This document shows, in pieces, positions 53,014 to 64,000 of a stretch of DNA of 64,000 bases. The notes beneath the pieces were generated by a model. The model did no database searches, was not told the DNA's origin, and worked only from the letters and a program-made list of their open reading frames with translations. Each line of letters begins with the position of its first letter. The first letter of the stretch is position 1. The stretch lies in assembly GCA_014529385.2 (NCBI GenBank), contig CM043944.1, positions 174,543,240-174,607,239 on the forward strand, written 5' to 3'. This DNA is from Adiantum capillus-veneris (lineage: Eukaryota; Streptophyta; Polypodiopsida; Polypodiales; Pteridaceae). Both the position numbers and the translations under genes were made by a program.

Positions 53014-53350
53014 CTAATCTCTACACCCTCTCTATCTACTCTATCCATACCTCTCTCTACACCCTAGCTTCTTTTTCCAAATCCTAACCTTATCTATCTA
53101 ATCTCTATATCTACCCTCTCTCTATCCCCTAATCTTGACTCTCTCTATTTCTACTCTCTACATATTCTCCCTCTCTACCTAATATACATAATCTTTACCC
53201 CCACTCTATCTACTCTATGTACACCTCTCTACACTCTAATATATTTATAAATCTTAACCTTATCTATCTACTCTCCACCTAATCTCTATCTCTACCTTCT
53301 CTCTACTCTCTCTATCCCCTAATCTTGACTCTCTCTCCACGTAATCTCTA
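52440..53350. repeat. pyrimidine-rich satellite (CTCTA-type)
   Basis: About 900 bp of degenerate CTCTCTAC, CTAATCTCTATC and CTATCTACTCTA phrases, with a perfect (CT)n run at about 52952-53011. Longer phrases such as CCCCTAATCTTGACTCTCTCT recur near 53128 and 53320, pointing to a higher-order unit. Open frames across it are artefacts. Confidence 0.85.
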
Positions 53351-53812
53351 TCACATAATTTTCTATAAGTGCATCAAAAGACAGAGGTTCCTCCACATCA
53401 CATAAACTAGAAACAGCCAAAGCATAAATCATAACAATCTAATGCATAAGATGCATGGCGAGACCATGAACGAGACTGACTAAACAAAGGTGCATCCAAA
53501 TTATTGTTGCGCAAAGTATGCACCATCCACTTTTACATACCTTTAGCCCCCTCGTTCTCAACCCTTTCCACATCAAGTACATCATGACATCTACATTAGT
53601 AATAGGCTGATTCGAGCATTTTCTGAAACCCCCATAGACTGTACATCTGCCTCATTAGAATTTACATATAAGTTTCCACCATTAAAAAGAGGCAACAAAG
53701 TGTCATAAATGTCCTATGAGCTCACATTATTGTCTCTTGTACATGATAACAAAGGCTGATGAACAGAATCTTCCACAGACACAACACCTCGTGAATACAT
53801 TTTGTTTGCAGC
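53351..53812 (-). repeat. duplicated copia interior block, copy 2
   Basis: Second copy of the block at 51297-51760, continuous with integrase coding on its upper side. Confidence 0.8.
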
Positions 53813-54480
53813 TGGTATACCCTATAACCTTTGCTTTCAATATTGTAAACAACAAAAATACATTTGATAGCCTTATCATCCAATTTCCTGTGATGCATTT
53901 GTGGCACCAAAGAATAAGCTAAACAACCAAAAGCACGCATGTGATCAATAGATGGCTTCTTATCATACCATGATTCATAAGGAGTCATAAATTGCAAAGC
54001 TTTTGTAGAACATTTGTTAAGTACATAAGTAGCACACATGATAGCCTCAAGCCAAAACGAATGTGGCAAAGCTTTCTTCTTGACCATACATCGTGCCATC
54101 TCCGTAGCGACCTATTTTTTTCTTTCAGCAACACCATTTTGTTGAGGTGTATATGGCATTGTACATTGGTGTTTTATCCCACGATTAGCCAGAAATGCAT
54201 TAAAGTCATGAGTCATATACTCCCCCCCTCAATCTGAACAAAGGGTGCCCATAGTACATTTAGAGACTTTTTCAGCCATAGCTAGAAATTGCTTGAAGCA
54301 CATGAACACTTTGAACTTAGCTTTATGCAGATACACCCATGCATGCCTGGAGTAACCATCAATGAAGTATAGGTAATTGCCTAAGGACGGGGTTTTTGAA
54401 TAGGCCCACATACATCACTATGCCCAAGTTGCAATATGCTTTGTAGCCCTTACTTAACCATCCTTTGGAGACTTTGAATG
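53722..54480 (-). pseudogene. H: copia integrase
   Basis: Frames 54229-54411 (GNYLYFIDGYSRHAWVYL, core start) and 53722-54099 (LPHSFWLEAIMCATYVLNK, DHMRAFGCLAY, KLDDKAIKCIFVVYN, the standard copia integrase C-terminus). Between them NGVAERK-type sequence is split by stops. Frameshifts near 54100 and 54230. Confidence 0.9.
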
Positions 54481-56036
54481 CTACATCTTACCCAAAATAC
54501 ATCCTTCACAAACATGCTTAGAAGGTGCTTCAAGAGGCGGCAAAGAAGTAACCATATTAGATTTCTGCAAAGGCAGCAAACTAGAAAAATTTAATTCCCA
54601 AAACGTGCATGCCAAAGTTTTTCATTTGAAATAGACTTTGAATCCACAACTGCATTTGCAAAACTCTTCCCACACTTTTCATACAAAGTGAGCTTGTACA
54701 TCCCACGACACAAAATGCGAGTTGAATTATTTCATGATCAAACTGAGAGCATGAACTGTGCATAGATCTGTCATCCACAAATTTGACAACAAGACCAAGG
54801 CTCGCAAGTACAAATACAAAAAAGGTTCTTTTTTATCCCTGGTACATAAAGTGCATCACCAAGTTTAAAAGAACTACCATTCACAACATTTAGCACAATC
54901 TTTCCAAGTCGCTTCACTGGATAAGAGGCATTGTTGGCACAAGTGACTGTATTCCCATGAGGGACAGACTTGAGAGGTGAACAAGTCACGATGTGAAGTA
55001 ATGTGCTTTGTAGCACCACTATCAAAGTACCACACATGTGAATCTACAACAACTAACATACATGCATCATGGACAAAAGGATCATAAGTGCACTCTGCAC
55101 TAAATGCCCGCTCTATATCTACATCAGCATCACAATCTCCTTTCACAAAAGATTCTACTATAGATGCACTTGTAGTGGAACCAGCCTCTTTCTTCTTGGC
55201 CTCTTTTGCCTTCAACTTAGGACATTGTTTAATCAAGTGATCATTAGCCTTGCAATAATGGCTAAATAATGGCAATGCATCCTCTTCTTTCCTTTTTCAC
55301 CAAAATTCCCAGACGAGGTGCTGCCAATAGAAGCATTAGTAAGAACATACACTTTGCTACTCACCAAGAACCATGAGAAGTGGCTACATTATTGTTGCCA
55401 CCTTTTCTTTGAGCAACAACAAAAGCCTGTTCTGTTTAGCCATGTTCTTTCTTGAAAGTGAAGTGCGTAATGCATCAAACTTGAGAGTCTCCAAGTACTA
55501 GCAAAAAGTCGAATAAGAATATGGTAATGCATCAAGAATAGTCCGCACAAGTGAGCTGCCATAAATGACTTCGCTTGCAGAAATGAGCTGCTCATTAATA
55601 TCCTTGATACTAGCAAGGAAAGTGTCCATGTCAGCTTCCTCGTGCATAATCTTTGACTCCAACACTTTCTGCAGCAATGCAATTTTAGCATCATTGCGGC
55701 TTGCAATGACTAGCCAGAATATCCCAAGCTTGTTTTGTTGATTTAGCTTAGCAAATGTGAGGAGTAAATAGACTTGCCACCATAACTTGCAACATCCTCA
55801 ATAGAGCTTGTATCCACAAAAGGTAGACATACATCAATGCCCTACACAACATTACAAATGCCCTTTGACACAAGGACATGTTGCTTCATGTAAGCCCACA
55901 TTGGGTAGTTATCCCCATTCAGTTTATCCTTAGCAACAAAACTCTTAAAAACATATGTGTTGTTGTCAACCATGGTGAGTGATTGCACATGATTGAAAAA
56001 TACAGGAAAAGAGGTACAATGAAGTAGGACCAGCAC
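54481..56036 (-). pseudogene. H: protease, gag-pre-integrase and gag
   Basis: Protease: VWYFDSGATKHITSHRDLF (D-S-G triad kept) in 54874-55275. Gag-pre-integrase continues to about 54580. Gag: zinc-knuckle-like HYCKANDHLIKQCP near 55245 with its first Cys lost, then gag helices in broken frames to a start near 55970 (KLNGDNYPMWAYMKQHVL near 55870-55925, typical copia gag N-terminus). Several stops; not functional. Confidence 0.85.
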
Positions 56037-56308
56037 GTGCTATATTGCACAACCCAAAGAAGGCTATAAGGGACCTGTTCTATAAAAAATTGCAATGACA
56101 AAAATTTTGCACTAAAGGATAAAATTGCCTCGCAGTATTGCCTGTAGTGGAAATGGAGTTCGAAACAAGCTCGAATGAAAATTTTGAGCAGACCAAGCTC
56201 TTTCAGCTTGCCCAAAGGATTTTCCGACCTACTGATGCTCACCAAAGCTCACCCAAAGCAGAGAAAGTGAGCAGGCATATGCTGGCGACTACACCCGAGA
56301 GGACACAA

Positions 56309-56323
56309 CCTGCTCTGATACCA
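56309..56323 (-). other. primer binding site of H
   Basis: TGGTATCAGAGCAGG on the minus strand, two bases inside the LTR boundary at 56326. Confidence 0.85.
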
Positions 56324-56487
56324 AATGTTGCAATTAGGGTTGCACAAAAACATACACAACTTGGAGAATATGAAGAAGCTCAAGGCACACAACAAAGAGT
56401 GTATTGCTTAGTGCACAATGAAAGATAAGTTAGCCCTATAATGATGGGCCTATATACAATGCACAGGGAAAAAACCACCTAATGAGG

Positions 56488-59400
56488 GAAGACATAGCCA
56501 TATGTAGACCTCATGTTGTCTACATTCCTTGCATAATCCACATCTGTGTATTCAACAATAGATGCATCATTGTTCTTGAAGCATAAGAACTTGTTTGTTG
56601 TACCTTTCAATTATCTAAGCCTATACTTCACTTCTTCCCAATGTTTTGTGCTAGGATTTTCCACATAGCTACTCACCATTCCCACTAAAAATGCAATATT
56701 CGGCCTCATTGTTACCATCGCATATACAAGATTGCCAACCGATGAGGATATGGCACCTTTGCCATCTCTTCCTTCTTAGCATCTAACTTAGGAGAAACTT
56801 CTTTGCTAAGCTCACATGTGGTGGCAAATGGATACTCAATGCCTTCCCCCCTACATATTGAAACGATGCAAAACCTTATGAATGTATGCTTCCTGAGACA
56901 ATTTGACCTTAACATCTGCTTCAAATTGGAATTCTCATGAGTGGATTTCCCAACAATAAGCATGTCATCGACATGCAAAATGAGAGTAAGAAATCAGCAA
57001 TCGTTGAATTTTCTCATGTATAAGTTGTGATCCTCTCGACTTCTCTTATAGCCGCCATAAGACTACATAAATTTATCAAACTTCTAATACCATTTCCTAG
57101 ATCATCTCTAGTAGTAAAGAGTCTTCTTTAGTTTACATACCAAGTACTCCCTACCATTAACTGTGCAAACCCCTTAAGTTGCTACATATATACATCATCA
57201 TGGAGATCTCTGTGAAGGAAAGTCGGCTTCACACCCATTTGGACCAATTTCAAATCGTGAGTAGCTACTAATCCAAGCACAATATGCAAGGGGGTCATCT
57301 TGACCACAAGCAAAAAGATCTTATCAAAATTAATGCCTTTTTATTTTGCAAATCTTAGCAAATGAATCTAGTCTTGTACTTAGCGCAGAGCATCTACATA
57401 TGTACTCTTTAGCTTGTAAAACCATTTTCAAGGTAAAGATTTCTCTCCAGTGGGAAATTCATCAACTACCAAGACTCATTGTTTACAATTGAGTCATATT
57501 CAAATTGCATCTCTTGCTCCCGCTACAACTTGTCATCCATTTGCATGGCTTCTTGGTTGTAAGAAGATTCACCGCAGTTAGTCTACATAAAATAATTGAT
57601 GCCTGGTTGAAATTGATGAAGTGGATACAATGTTCTCATAGAACATCTCAAAGCATAACTACTACTTTATGCTCGTTCATGAGCATTACTAGTGGAAGTC
57701 GCATCACTAGAATTTTGAGTTTGTACTGTTTCTGAGGTAACATCCTAAGATGTGACTCTTTTGTACTCAATTTCCTTAAAAGGTTGTCTATGCATCTTTG
57801 ACTCATCAAAACTTCTGATAATCTTACAAGATTTTGAGTGCCATAGATGATAATCCATTTCATCATCAACACCATAGCCAACAAAGATGCATTTATGTAA
57901 TTGTGGGTCGAGCTTTGACCTAAGAACTTCTAGCACATGAGCATATGCCTCACAACCAAGACACATAAGTGATCATAATGCGGCTTTTTGCCAAACCACA
58001 TCTCTTTAGGAAATGGCATGCTAGGGGACCTATTGCCAATATGCACTACTATTAAAACAACCTCTGTCCCAAAGCCTTGTGTAAGGTTTGCCATAGAAAG
58101 CATAGCAAGAACATGTTCATGTATAGTACAATTCATTTGCAACTCCATTTTGGGATGGTGTGTATAGTGCAATAATTGCACTACGCACACTAGCAATAGT
58201 AAAGTGTTGATTAATCCCTCTCTTGAAACAGTAGTCAGCCAACTTTCTAGAGAGATAGTCCTCATCGTTATCAATCCTAAAGCCTTTAAGGTTTTTGCCT
58301 AACTGATTCTCAACTAGTGTAAGGAAATTTTGGAAAATAGAGAAACTCATTTTTAATTTCCAAAAGGATAAACCCACACATTCCTTATAGAGTCGTCAAC
58401 AAGGAATGTCACAAAGTAACTCGTCTGCATATGACCATATACGTCACTATGAACAAGTTTGAGAGGCTCTAATTACTTTCTAATCATGGCAAATGAAGAT
58501 CCTAGTTTTCCTACCATAGATACAATGTTTACAAATCCAAAAGTCACTAAAACTAAAGACATGCAAATAACCCAACATGCTCAAGAGTTTTCATTCCATT
58601 TTGGGTCATACGGCTTAGCCAGCAATCCCTGCCTTTTATGCACAATCAACCATGCTTTTGACCCTTGAGAATAACCAAATTTCCCTTCTTGATATTCAAA
58701 GATTGATTCCCAACTATGGTTGGGTAACCCAAGTAATCAAGCTATCCCATAAAAACCAAGCTCTGCACTAACTCAAGAACATGGCTGACATTGTGTAGTA
58801 CAAATTCCATATCATTTGAGAGTATCAATTGAATGTCTCCAATGCCAACATGTAAAGTGAATAATAGTTACCCAACTTGACAATACCCTAGTAACCTTTT
58901 GCATCAGTAGAGGACCAATCTCTATTTGGCATAACATGAAAACTTGCACAAGAATCTATCATCCAATTATGTGTATAGCTGGCCTCATGGTCACCAAGAG
59001 TATCTACAATAAGATGTGAAGTAAAATTCAGGATATCCAAAACATGTGATCAACGCCATATGCACTAACACCCTGACCAAAACATGTGGATCAACACCAT
59101 ATGCAGTATCACCCTGACCAACCATCTGTGAATCAATAAGCTTGATTCCCTCAATCTTAGTTGTACCCTTAGAGGTTAAAATGTCATAATTTTCATCATC
59201 ATAATACTTTCTATTATTGTCCGTTTTTGTTGCATAGCAATCCCTCTTCATATGCCCCTTATCATGGCAATAAAAGCACTCAACATCATGCATAGGATCA
59301 CAAGATTTATTATGAGTATTTCTATGTTCTTTAGAATTACCATGATCATGATTATGGCCTCTTTGCTTGTGAGAAAGAACAAGATAAGCATCAATAGATT

Positions 59401-59760
59401 TGGTTAGCCTAAGAAATTTCCTACGAACCTCTTCTATAAAAAAACTGCCAAGACATCATTAAATACCAATGCGCCTTTTGGTGCTAAATTACTTATGGTT
59501 GTACAAAACATATCCAATGAGGAAGGCAAGGAACACAACAAGAAAATAAAATGAACTTTGTCATCAAAGTTAAGTCCCTGTAAGTCAATTAACTAACGAA
59601 TATATTGAACTCATTCAAAGGTGTTGACTAAACCTTATTGCCAACATTTTTCTTCTCATAAATGTTGTATCTTTTTTGACATAAATTATGAGTGGTAGCC
59701 TCACCAACAGTGATAAAGTATAACTAAATATTCAAGCAAAAACCGAAACTTGCGGATTGA
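56488..59760 (-). pseudogene. Ty1/copia element I, coding relic
   Basis: Minus-strand pieces: RT with MHVDDMLIVGKS (56930-56978) and flanking decayed RT to about 57100; integrase in 57648-58377 (SILYTPSQNGVA near 58130-58200, LDPQLHKCIFVGYG near 57890-57920); protease near 58900-58965 with the Asp motif decayed to DSCAS; zinc knuckle CFYCHDKGHMKRDC near 59235-59280; gag near 59400-59640 with LQGLNFDDKVHFIFLLCSLP. Many frameshifts. It differs from H in wording throughout, so it is another lineage. Confidence 0.85.
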
Positions 59761-60130
59761 AAATGCAATGTTTGAGATAGAGTGGAAAATTTTGTGTGAA
59801 AAATTCTAGAAATTTGATTGCAACAATGTGTTTTAAAGGTTCCAAAACCCTAGGATATAACCCTAGATCACAAACATCCGAGTCCAGGAGAGAAAGAAGT
59901 GCAAAAAATTGCACTTCAAAACCAAAAACAAAAGAACGACGTGCTGAAATTTGTTTTTTTGTACTTCTTCTCTGACAAAATAAAAAAATACCTTACTAGT
60001 TTAGCTCCACACAAGCTCAAGATTCATACTCGCACTCAAATCTGCACTCCCTGTTCAACACTGCTCGATCTTCTTCGTCAAGCACCATGCCTCTTTGCTC
60101 CGTTGACAAGGTCGTCGCTCACAACCGCAA

Positions 60131-60141
60131 CTTTGATACCA
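60131..60141 (-). other. degenerate primer site of I
   Basis: TGGTATCAAAG on the minus strand, about 11 bp inside the proposed LTR end; a variant of the initiator-Met site. Confidence 0.5.
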
Positions 60142-60152
60142 TCTAAAAGAAA

Positions 60153-60164
60153 TGATATTGCAAG

Positions 60165-60228
<64 letters not shown>

Positions 60229-60404
60229 TAAGATCTGGCGGAGCACAATCATAGTAGTCATGGAGCTCCTTATTCTCTAGTATGCATGGAGTATAGAATA
60301 ATGTGTAAGCAATGGGTGTTAGTAAGGGGATGGGTGGTTGACCATGTCCAATCACTTGGCCATAGTGGCATTTGTCCCAAAAGTTTGGTTAAAGAAGTCC
60401 AACA
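60153..60404 (-). repeat. probable 5' LTR of copia element I
   Basis: 252 bp; on the minus strand TGTTGGACTTCTTTAACC ... TTGCAATATCA. Contains a (GA)28 tract at about 60168-60225. Boundaries are inferred from the TGTTGG start and from the primer-like site. Confidence 0.45.
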
Positions 60405-60619
60405 AATGTTGAAGCCATTCAAAAGATGAAGGAAACATTCACTTTTGTTATTGAAGTCTGAAGCTCTTCAAGTGCATGTCTGTTCTATTTGGCTACCTCA
60501 CTTTCTCATGTTATCGAGGCGTCGTACCACTTATTATGAAAAGGGCAAAGAATTCAATGGAAGGACGTGTATACAAAGGCAATAAGGAAGCAAAAGAAAT
60601 TGTTGCAAAGTGCTTCAAC

Positions 60620-62060
60620 TATGAGCTAGCTCCATTTAGAGCCACATACTTATAGTTGTGCACAGTCTCATGCACAATCTGGCATGGGCCGCCAAACTTC
60701 CCAAGCACCAAGGCAACACCCCGCAATATAGGCATGAACCCCGTAGCTTGAGGGAACGCCACAAACTTGGAGTGGGGGTTCTCAACCAAGGTTGAGATTC
60801 AAGCATCATTTCAGTCATCTCCACAATTTTTAGATTCTTTTGCTTGACAAATCCATTCTATGATGGAGGGTAGGGAGTAATCAATTTGCATTGAATGCCC
60901 TCTGTGCAAACTCCTTGGAGGTGAACTCACCAACGCTATTTGTGTAAAGAGTGAAAACCTTGAGATCCTTCTCTTTTGGGACCATAATGGCTCTAATCTT
61001 GAAAGTAGATAAAAGCATCCCACTTGAGCTTCATGAAGTAAACAAGAGTGTATTTGTCAAAATCATCCATAAGGACAAGCATTTATAGGGACTCCCTAAA
61101 GTATGGGACCACCCAAGTCCACATGAATGATTGCAAAGGGCTTTTGGGCCTCTTTGTGTTGCTTGCTCAATTAACAAGCCTTGCAAATGCCAACAGGCTA
61201 AGAAATAATGATAGGTAATCCCTCCATGAGAGACTTCTGAGCTACCTTCTACAAATTCCCATAGTTCAAATGGCTAAATCTCGCATGCCACAATGAAGAA
61301 GAACCCACTCCATGAGAAAGACGAGCAACAAGATTGAAGAGGAAACCATCTCGCCAAGCTTGTGAAAGACTTGATCCAATCACTGAAGCAAAGATCATGA
61401 TCTTGCCTCTAGAAAAAATTCCCTTTGCTCCGTGGGAAGTAAGGCTAGCCATGAAAGCACATTGAAGTCCATGTCGGGAACATGAAGACACCCTTTGTGG
61501 CCTTCGTAGCCACTTAAGAAGCCGATTTCTTCTATTTGGCTACCTTGTCCTTCTTTTATTCTAGCATTGAGCTTCCGTAGCATTGGATGTCCTTTCTCTT
61601 CTTCTTCTTCTTTTGCTTCAATGAATCTCCCCATGACTTCTTTCTGCCTTTCACGTCACCACCCTTCGCAACAAGGGAACCTCTCGAGCACCATCCACTC
61701 TAGCAACACTTCCAACCCAAAATACTTGAAGTGGCCCTCAATCATCTTAAGCTAAGAGACAATCTCCTCTCACTTTGGAAAAGTCATATGATTGGAGGTG
61801 AGCGTACTCTGAAAGAATGGGGAAACTACTCAGGAAGCTTAAAGAGTAGAAGTTCTACCATGCATTGCATAAAGACATCTCCATCATTGGTTGCAATGAG
61901 ATCAAACTAAATGGCCCACGTCTTGTAGCTCAATCTATCAAAGGAGTTAAACTAACTATACTAAACATTCTAAAGATCCCACTCTAGTCAAAGGTTTTGG
62001 CCAAATGCCTCCTCCTCGTACATGTCAAGTATCCTTCACCAAAGACCATGTGCATGCTTC
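60620..62060 (-). pseudogene. third Ty1/copia relic (element J)
   Basis: Minus-strand pieces: integrase remnants near 60780-60900 (ITPYPPS-stop-NGF, KIVEMTEMMLESQ) and 61020-61160; gag-pre-integrase SSSLWHARFSHLNYGNL (61249-61310) with RDGFLFNLVARLSHG before it; protease C-terminal part (VPDMDFNVLSWLALLP) near 61400-61480; and gag-like sequence upward to about 62060. Frameshifts and stops throughout; no LTR found. Confidence 0.75.
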
Positions 62061-62439
62061 CTCCGTGACTTTGCTCAAATGGTTGAGCATTAAAAAAAGG
62101 AATCTTAAGAGCACACAACATTAAGCATGCAATTATTGCCAATGTACAAACATTTGTTGAGTCCTACGGTTGTGGGCTTATATATAGGGGGGGGGGATTA
62201 GTCACAAAAAACTGCGATAAAATCATATCAACAGTCTCAATTTCGCCTCCAAAAGTTTGGTCGACCAACAAAAGCAGGAAAAAAGGATGGATTAAGTAAA
62301 AATAATCGCAGTTTGCTCAAGTGTAAGTACCCACTATCCTTGGTGAAGAAACGCACCATTTCTTGGTATTTGCTTTGCCCTTTGCATTCAATATACGCAT
62401 CCTAAAGCTAATTTTCTACCCCTCCTCTATTAAAAATTC
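62061..62439. other. no recognised gene
   Basis: AT-rich, includes a run of nine or ten Gs near 62187-62197; nothing supportable. Confidence 0.35.
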
Positions 62440-63720
62440 TTGCAATTATTGCATTTAAAAAGAAAAATACATGTGCTTTGTGACGGAAACCATGTTTGGC
62501 ATACATGTTCACCAAAACCATTGCAAAATATGTCAATGTTGAAAAGCCACTAACTTATTCTCTCATCATATATTTGTTTGATCATGTCAAATTTTTGAAT
62601 GAATGCCACATACCTTCAAGATGCAAGAAAGGGTGATTGAATCCACATAACAACCCTCACTTTTCATTCTACAACAATAGCCCACAGCTTCCTCACCACC
62701 CTAACCTTGTTGCACAAATCATGCAATCAAAGTAGGATAGTTTTTTCTATTGATGCATCTTTAGCTCATTGGCAAGGAAGGCCCACCACAAACATTGAAT
62801 AAAAATGAAATTCCTATGCCATACACTTTGCTACACAAGAAACTATTGAAATGCTTGAGGTTGTACATGCATGATACACAAATATATGCTTGGATCACAT
62901 AAAAAAAGTGATTACATCTAGGGTGACACCCTCTTGTTTCATCTATAGAAAATAGTTCAAAGCTTTCTTGGACATCTATTGTTGGGCATATCCTCTTCTA
63001 AGTGTAGCCCAAGTGACTATATCTTGAAGATAGGCTGCTTGTATGTTGAACTTCAATGACTACATCTGCTATCAACCCCTCACTTTGTATTCATCAAGAT
63101 GCAAGCATTTGTGATTGTGTCTAGGGAGGGATCCACTCTGCATTTGACATAAACCTACTAGGGATGCTTCACCCTTCTTCTGTTGGAATTCCAAGTGGCC
63201 CCATACTAGGAAAGAAGCTCAAAAGCTTTATGTACTTTCAAAAGCACGGTTCCTTCGCCCTTCGCATCCCATACACGGAGCTCATCAAAAACTTTTAGTG
63301 TTTTTGGAATTATATCCTATCTAGTATGCACGTAGATCAAGGAAACCGAAATCAAAATCTAAGAGAGTACACATGGAGTCAAAGACCCCCTTTGCATTCA
63401 CTCAAAATCCTTTCTTGTTAATTGGTGAAGAAAGTTATTTATTCCTTGCCTTGTTGCAGTTGTGGGCATATTTTGCAATAAAAAAAGATCTTCTTTTAAG
63501 ATGATGGGCCTCTAGAACTACGCTACATGTATCTATGTTAGCCAATCCTTGTGAGTGCTCTCCAAAAGACTACATCTTGAGTCAAATGTGGGCTTTGTAT
63601 TTCTTGACAACAACCACTCCGGCCTTGCTCAAGACATATGATCACTTTACATTTGCAAAAAGTAGCCCATTGCATCCTGGATTTGCCACTATTGGGCACA
63701 TAGAAGCTCATTGAGAAATG
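62440..63720 (-). pseudogene. pentatricopeptide-repeat (PPR) pseudogene
   Basis: Minus-strand frames, broken by stops and shifts, keep clear plant PPR wording in tandem. QDVVFWRALTR is near 63570. KVFDEL is near 63290. DIVTWATLRRGYAQ, followed by KALNYF and KQEGVTLDVITF, lies at about 62900-63010. EGCYVDSITLSCILKVCG is near 62610-62670 and VLVNMYAKHGF near 62480-62540. PPR proteins bind organelle RNA in editing, splicing or stability; each 35-residue repeat reads one base. At least four in-frame stops are present, so this copy is dead. A second gene elsewhere is the likely parent. Confidence 0.8.
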
Positions 63721-64000
63721 TTTGTGCTTTCAAAAATAAAGCAAATGTAGTATATAAACAATCACCAACCTCATTAAAAGCTTTAGTTATTTTGAAACCA
63801 TTTATATTTAGAATACATATCAACTAAAGTAATAGAAAAAAAATATCCAAGAAACTACATTTTCAATATGTGCAATGAGGTCCAAGAGCTACACACAATG
63901 TCATCCATCAAATTTCATATTGAGGACATGATTGCATCTAAAGGTCAATTTCATTATGATTGCTAGGATAGTGTTTTGAAGCACGATGGTCCAGGAGGGC
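63721..64000. other. no recognised gene
   Basis: AT-rich; may be further decayed PPR sequence, not shown. Confidence 0.3.

Larger units (their letters stand above)
49600..56487 (-). mobile_element. Ty1/copia element H, decayed
   Basis: 3' LTR 49600-49822, interior in minus orientation with RNase H, RT, integrase, protease and gag in copia order, primer site 56309-56323 and a truncated 5' LTR 56326 to about 56487. The interior is enlarged by a duplicated block and a pyrimidine-rich satellite between RT and integrase. The right end is lost to the next copia element, so no target duplication can be tested. Confidence 0.85.

Overview
The window looks like nuclear DNA of a land plant with a large, repeat-rich genome. 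Evidence: many LTR retrotransposons primed by plant initiator-Met tRNA (primer site TGGTATCAGAGC), chromodomain-bearing Ty3/gypsy elements, Ty1/copia remnants, long GA/CT microsatellites, AAACCCTAA teloboxes, a decayed plant-type PPR gene and a Penelope-like reverse transcriptase. A seedless vascular plant such as a fern is my guess only; no sequence here fixes the species. Element letters (A, B, C...) are my own labels.

Layout. 1-9.9 kb: mostly decayed sequence with a gypsy integrase relic, a copia gag plus 3' LTR relic, microsatellites and a possible SINE. 9.9-14.3 kb: exons of an unrecognised minus-strand host gene with an intact 441-codon Penelope-like RT in its intron. 15.9-20.2 kb: gypsy element G (minus), its chromodomain split by the small non-autonomous element F. 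20.2-46.9 kb: a nested stack. The outer element E (minus, about 0.74 kb interior) was hit by D2, B', a D element and the gypsy element C. C was in turn hit by A (8.5 kb), B (2.9 kb) and another D LTR. Exact 5-bp target-site duplications support six of the insertions: F GGACG, D2 CTTTT, D AATGG, C CAAGT, A CTTTC, B AACCG. Removing the three inserts from E's interior restores one open frame of exactly 591 nt.

46.9-49.6 kb: a tRNA-derived SINE with 9-bp target-site duplication, a possible host first exon with TATA box, and a gypsy protease-region relic. 49.6-62.1 kb: three minus-strand copia relics (H, I, J) around a pyrimidine-rich satellite. 62.4-63.7 kb: a PPR pseudogene.

Apart from the RT-only ORF and the host exons, nearly all coding sequence is broken by stops, frameshifts or insertions. 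The most interesting signals are in the LTRs. They share a GGCGCC-containing module and a hairpin near the LTR end, and two families combine (GA)n tracts with seven or eight teloboxes, the motif pair known from plant Polycomb response elements.
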